DNA of 64,000 nucleotides from Argentina anserina (taxonomy: Eukaryota > Streptophyta > Magnoliopsida > Rosales > Rosaceae): the NCBI RefSeq assembly GCF_933775445.1, contig NC_065873.1, forward strand, positions 28,954,001 to 29,018,000, given 5' to 3'. This document shows positions 61,688 to 64,000 of this stretch, piece after piece. Each line of letters starts with the position of its first letter. Position 1 is the first letter of the stretch. Under the pieces are notes generated by a model. It made no database searches, was not told the DNA's origin, and was given only the letters and a program-made list of their open reading frames with translations. The position numbers and the translations under genes were made by a program.

Positions 61688-63729
61688 TACTGGATAATTG
61701 ATATGTGATTTCGAAGCACCGCTGTACAGAGTGCAGAAGTCCGCATGATGTTCAAGGATGAATTCACAGCTTTTGCTGGCAGCATTGGGGTACAGATATA
61801 TCACATCAGGTTCCCTGGTTAAACTGCGTACAAGCTCTTTGTGACTGTGATGGTGCTGCAGAACAAAGGGCATGGTTTGCTGCGTTTGGTTGATTCATAT
61901 TTGGTGGGCATCTTGAACTGCAATTAGAACTGGTGGAGTAAGCACCAGGAATGAGCATTTCCAGATGCAAGCGGGAGTAAGCACAAGAAATTGGTTTCTC
62001 ATTCCAATTGCAGGCATCAATAGGGTATGGTGATGATAGCAGATTGCTCTAAGAGAATGGCTTGTAAAGTTGCCATCCATCAAGGATGTGCTGGTGAAAA
62101 ATTGAGATATCAGACCCTAATTTTTATTCAGGGATTATCAAGGAGAAACTAATAATCATTGACTTTTTATGATAGTCTTCAATGTGTACAGATTCGGATT
62201 GTGCTAGTGACTACTAATGAGAAGGATACATAAACAGTTTTTGATGGCCAAAGTAATATGTGATGTTTACCTTTTTTATTTAACATTGATCACTGATTTT
62301 ACTTTCTGTTCCCCCAAGTAAATTTCCATCTCACGTTATACGCATCTTTTTGAGGGCTGAAGCTTCTGCTTACTGGATTTTGTCTTATTTGAGTGCATTC
62401 CTTGGGTGAGGATGCTAGCCTTACTCTAGTACTTTCAATGTGTCCAGCTTTTAACTGACTACAGCATTTTTCTGTGAGTGTATTTTGATCCAGAAGGGAA
62501 ATATCAACATATTTTGTAATTGTTGTTTATTTTATCCATCTGGAACTTAGATTTGATGTTGGAGTTGCAGAATGAATTGCAGGACTTGATCTTTTGCTTG
62601 AATCAGCCAAGCTTATTGAACATCCATTCTCTTTCATCTGTTTTTCTGTCGAGCTATCTGATCACCCTTCTGTTTTATTTTTGCTAGGCTGGTGGGAAAG
62701 CTACTGTTGGCTGTTCTGAGTACAAGAGGTATGTATATCTCCGTCATCTGTAGTTTTAAACTGCGTTCTGATGCACAGATGATTCTTTTCTGGACTTGGA
62801 AAATATGTCTTTAACTTGGATGTGTTCATTTGTTGACCTTCGGTCAATATTTCAAGTTGTGATATTTGATCTAGGATGTCATTTACAGTAGTGGACTTTC
62901 TGATTATATGCTTGCAGAATTTATCGGCTTATAACATCTTAAGGATTAATGTCAGCGCTCTTTACTTGCCATCAATTTTAGCTATTTTTGCCACCTTGTT
63001 TTTTTCTACCAGCTCTAAATGCTCACCTTACCATTTGAAATTTGTCATTCTTTGTGCATAAATTGTATGGAATTTGAGTAGATTTTACTGTCATACAAAG
63101 GGAGAGAACTCTGCAGTGTATTATGTAATCATTGTAATGTCATCTGATACCCACTGGATGTGGTGGGACATGCCTGTCTCTTCTCCCTTGCTCTTTGTCT
63201 GTTTTTCTTCTTCTGGTGAATGTAACCAAAAAGCTTTTGGGCGACAAAAGAAGTGTCGAAAATCACTTATGTTAGAAAACATGCTGCTGATCTTAAAATT
63301 GTTTACAAAGTGATTTTGGAGAGTAGATGACATTTTTCGTTGCATTTGTGATATACATTTTTGTATGGATGCTATGCAGCTTTACTTTACTCTAAACTAA
63401 TAGATTTAGAAATATGAATGTTTTCCTTTCCTTTATTAAACTCCTTTCTTCTTCAGGAATCAGGAATATCCAAAGTTTCATGCTCTAAAAAGATTCTCGT
63501 GCGTTTGCGAAATTGGGCCAGGCTTTTGACTGAACAAACGGGCCAAGTTTTTAAAACGGAGCCCATGGTGCGCCCGTGACTCCTATAATATCGGGGGCAT
63601 AATCGTAAAAGCACGGGCATCCATTTTGAGGCTGAGATCGAAACACAGACGCTTAAAAGCTCTTTAATACCCTCCAAGAGTCGGAGAAATCCTCAGAAAT
63701 TCCAGATCCGATCATCTACCTTGTCGAGA
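61688..63729. other. LDL3 3' flank and V-ATPase promoter
   Basis: No supported CDS. The first few hundred bases should be LDL3 3' UTR, and the last 200 should hold the VHA-c promoter and leader. A sequence near 62688-62731 is bounded by AG and GT splice-like ends but encodes nothing recognisable. Confidence 0.5.
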
Positions 63730-64000
63730 ATGGCTTCCACAGCTTTCAGCGGCGATGAAACGGCACCGTTCTTCGGCTTTCTCGGCGCCGCCGCGGCCCT
63801 CGTCTTCTCCTGTACGCTTCAGATCTATCCCAACGGCGTGTTCTCGATTAGGGATTCTGATCGGTTTTTGTTTGTCTTCGCAGGTATGGGAGCAGCGTAC
63901 GGGACGGCGAAGAGTGGAGTAGGAGTGGCGTCGATGGGAGTTATGAGGCCGGAGCTGGTCATGAAGTCCATCGTGCCGGTGGTTATGGCTGGAGTGTTGG
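63730..64000 (+). CDS. VHA-c: V-type ATPase 16-kDa proteolipid subunit c, 5' part only
   Basis: Exon 1 is 63730-63811 and exon 2 begins at 63884 and runs off the window, with a 72-bp GT-AG intron. The visible 66 residues read [28 protein letters not shown], then [18 protein letters not shown] and [19 protein letters not shown], the canonical first membrane helix, glycine-rich loop and start of helix two of subunit c. The protein forms the proton-carrying ring of the V0 sector in the vacuolar and trans-Golgi membranes. The proton-binding Glu in helix four lies outside the window. The family is about 165 aa, so some 100 residues are missing. Confidence 0.95.
   Translation, partial: MASTAFSGDETAPFFGFLGAAAALVFSCTLQIYPNGVFSIRDSDRFLFVFAGMGAAYGTAKSGVGVASMGVMRPELVMKSIVPVVMAGVL

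Noticed and set aside
62688..62731. Possible small exon bounded by AG and GT downstream of LDL3
   Set aside because: It encodes no family-like sequence and does not join in phase to the LDL3 or V-ATPase models.

Overview
The window is nuclear DNA of a flowering plant, almost certainly a eudicot. The evidence is spliced genes with AT-rich GT-AG introns, plant-only families (IQD, BBR/BPC, group I bZIP, plant-type LDL3), a Ty1/copia element, an L1-type LINE fossil and MITEs. A rosid, possibly Rosaceae, would fit, but the species cannot be fixed from the sequence.

Layout. On the minus strand: an IQD32-like IQ67-domain gene (1.2-5.2 kb), a 16-exon RCC1-repeat gene of RCC2/TD-60 type (10.9-15.1 kb) and a bZIP29/30/69-like gene (16.1-19.0 kb). 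A Ty1/copia element of 7.4 kb on the plus strand (20.4-27.8 kb) has apparently identical 185-bp LTRs, a perfect 5-bp target duplication and intact, separate gag and pol ORFs. It is followed by a minus-strand tRNA-Val(UAC) and, divergent from it, a newly recognised polycistron of four candidate C/D-box snoRNAs (30.1-30.7 kb). Next come a BPC6-like GAGA-binding factor (minus, 31.3-33.4 kb), a small TMEM42-like membrane protein (minus, 34.4-35.6 kb), an intronless histone H3.3 gene (plus, 36.8 kb), a LINE relic (37.6-39.9 kb), a galactose/glyoxal oxidase-like gene (minus, 42.3-44.1 kb), a 13-exon WD40 gene of the DSE1/TAN/GNB1L type (minus, 49.4-52.7 kb), an LDL3-like histone demethylase gene (plus, 54.4-61.7 kb) and the first two exons of a V-ATPase proteolipid c-subunit gene (plus, 63.7 kb to the window end).

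Exon models were built by reading splice sites and checking that phases close. Every complete gene gives an uninterrupted reading frame of a length usual for its family. Several genes are nuclear or chromatin-related (RCC1-like, bZIP, BPC, H3.3, LDL3), but in a plant genome this adjacency is probably chance.

The strongest leads are: (1) the copia element, whose gag and pol starts share a 13-base acceptor-like motif, with one good donor upstream and a poly(A) signal after gag, suggesting splice-based production of pol; (2) the snoRNA cluster, with three guides that fit remembered rRNA sequence next to box D or D'; (3) a tandem duplication across the stop codon of the RCC1-like gene; and (4) two MITE families, one strongly palindromic.
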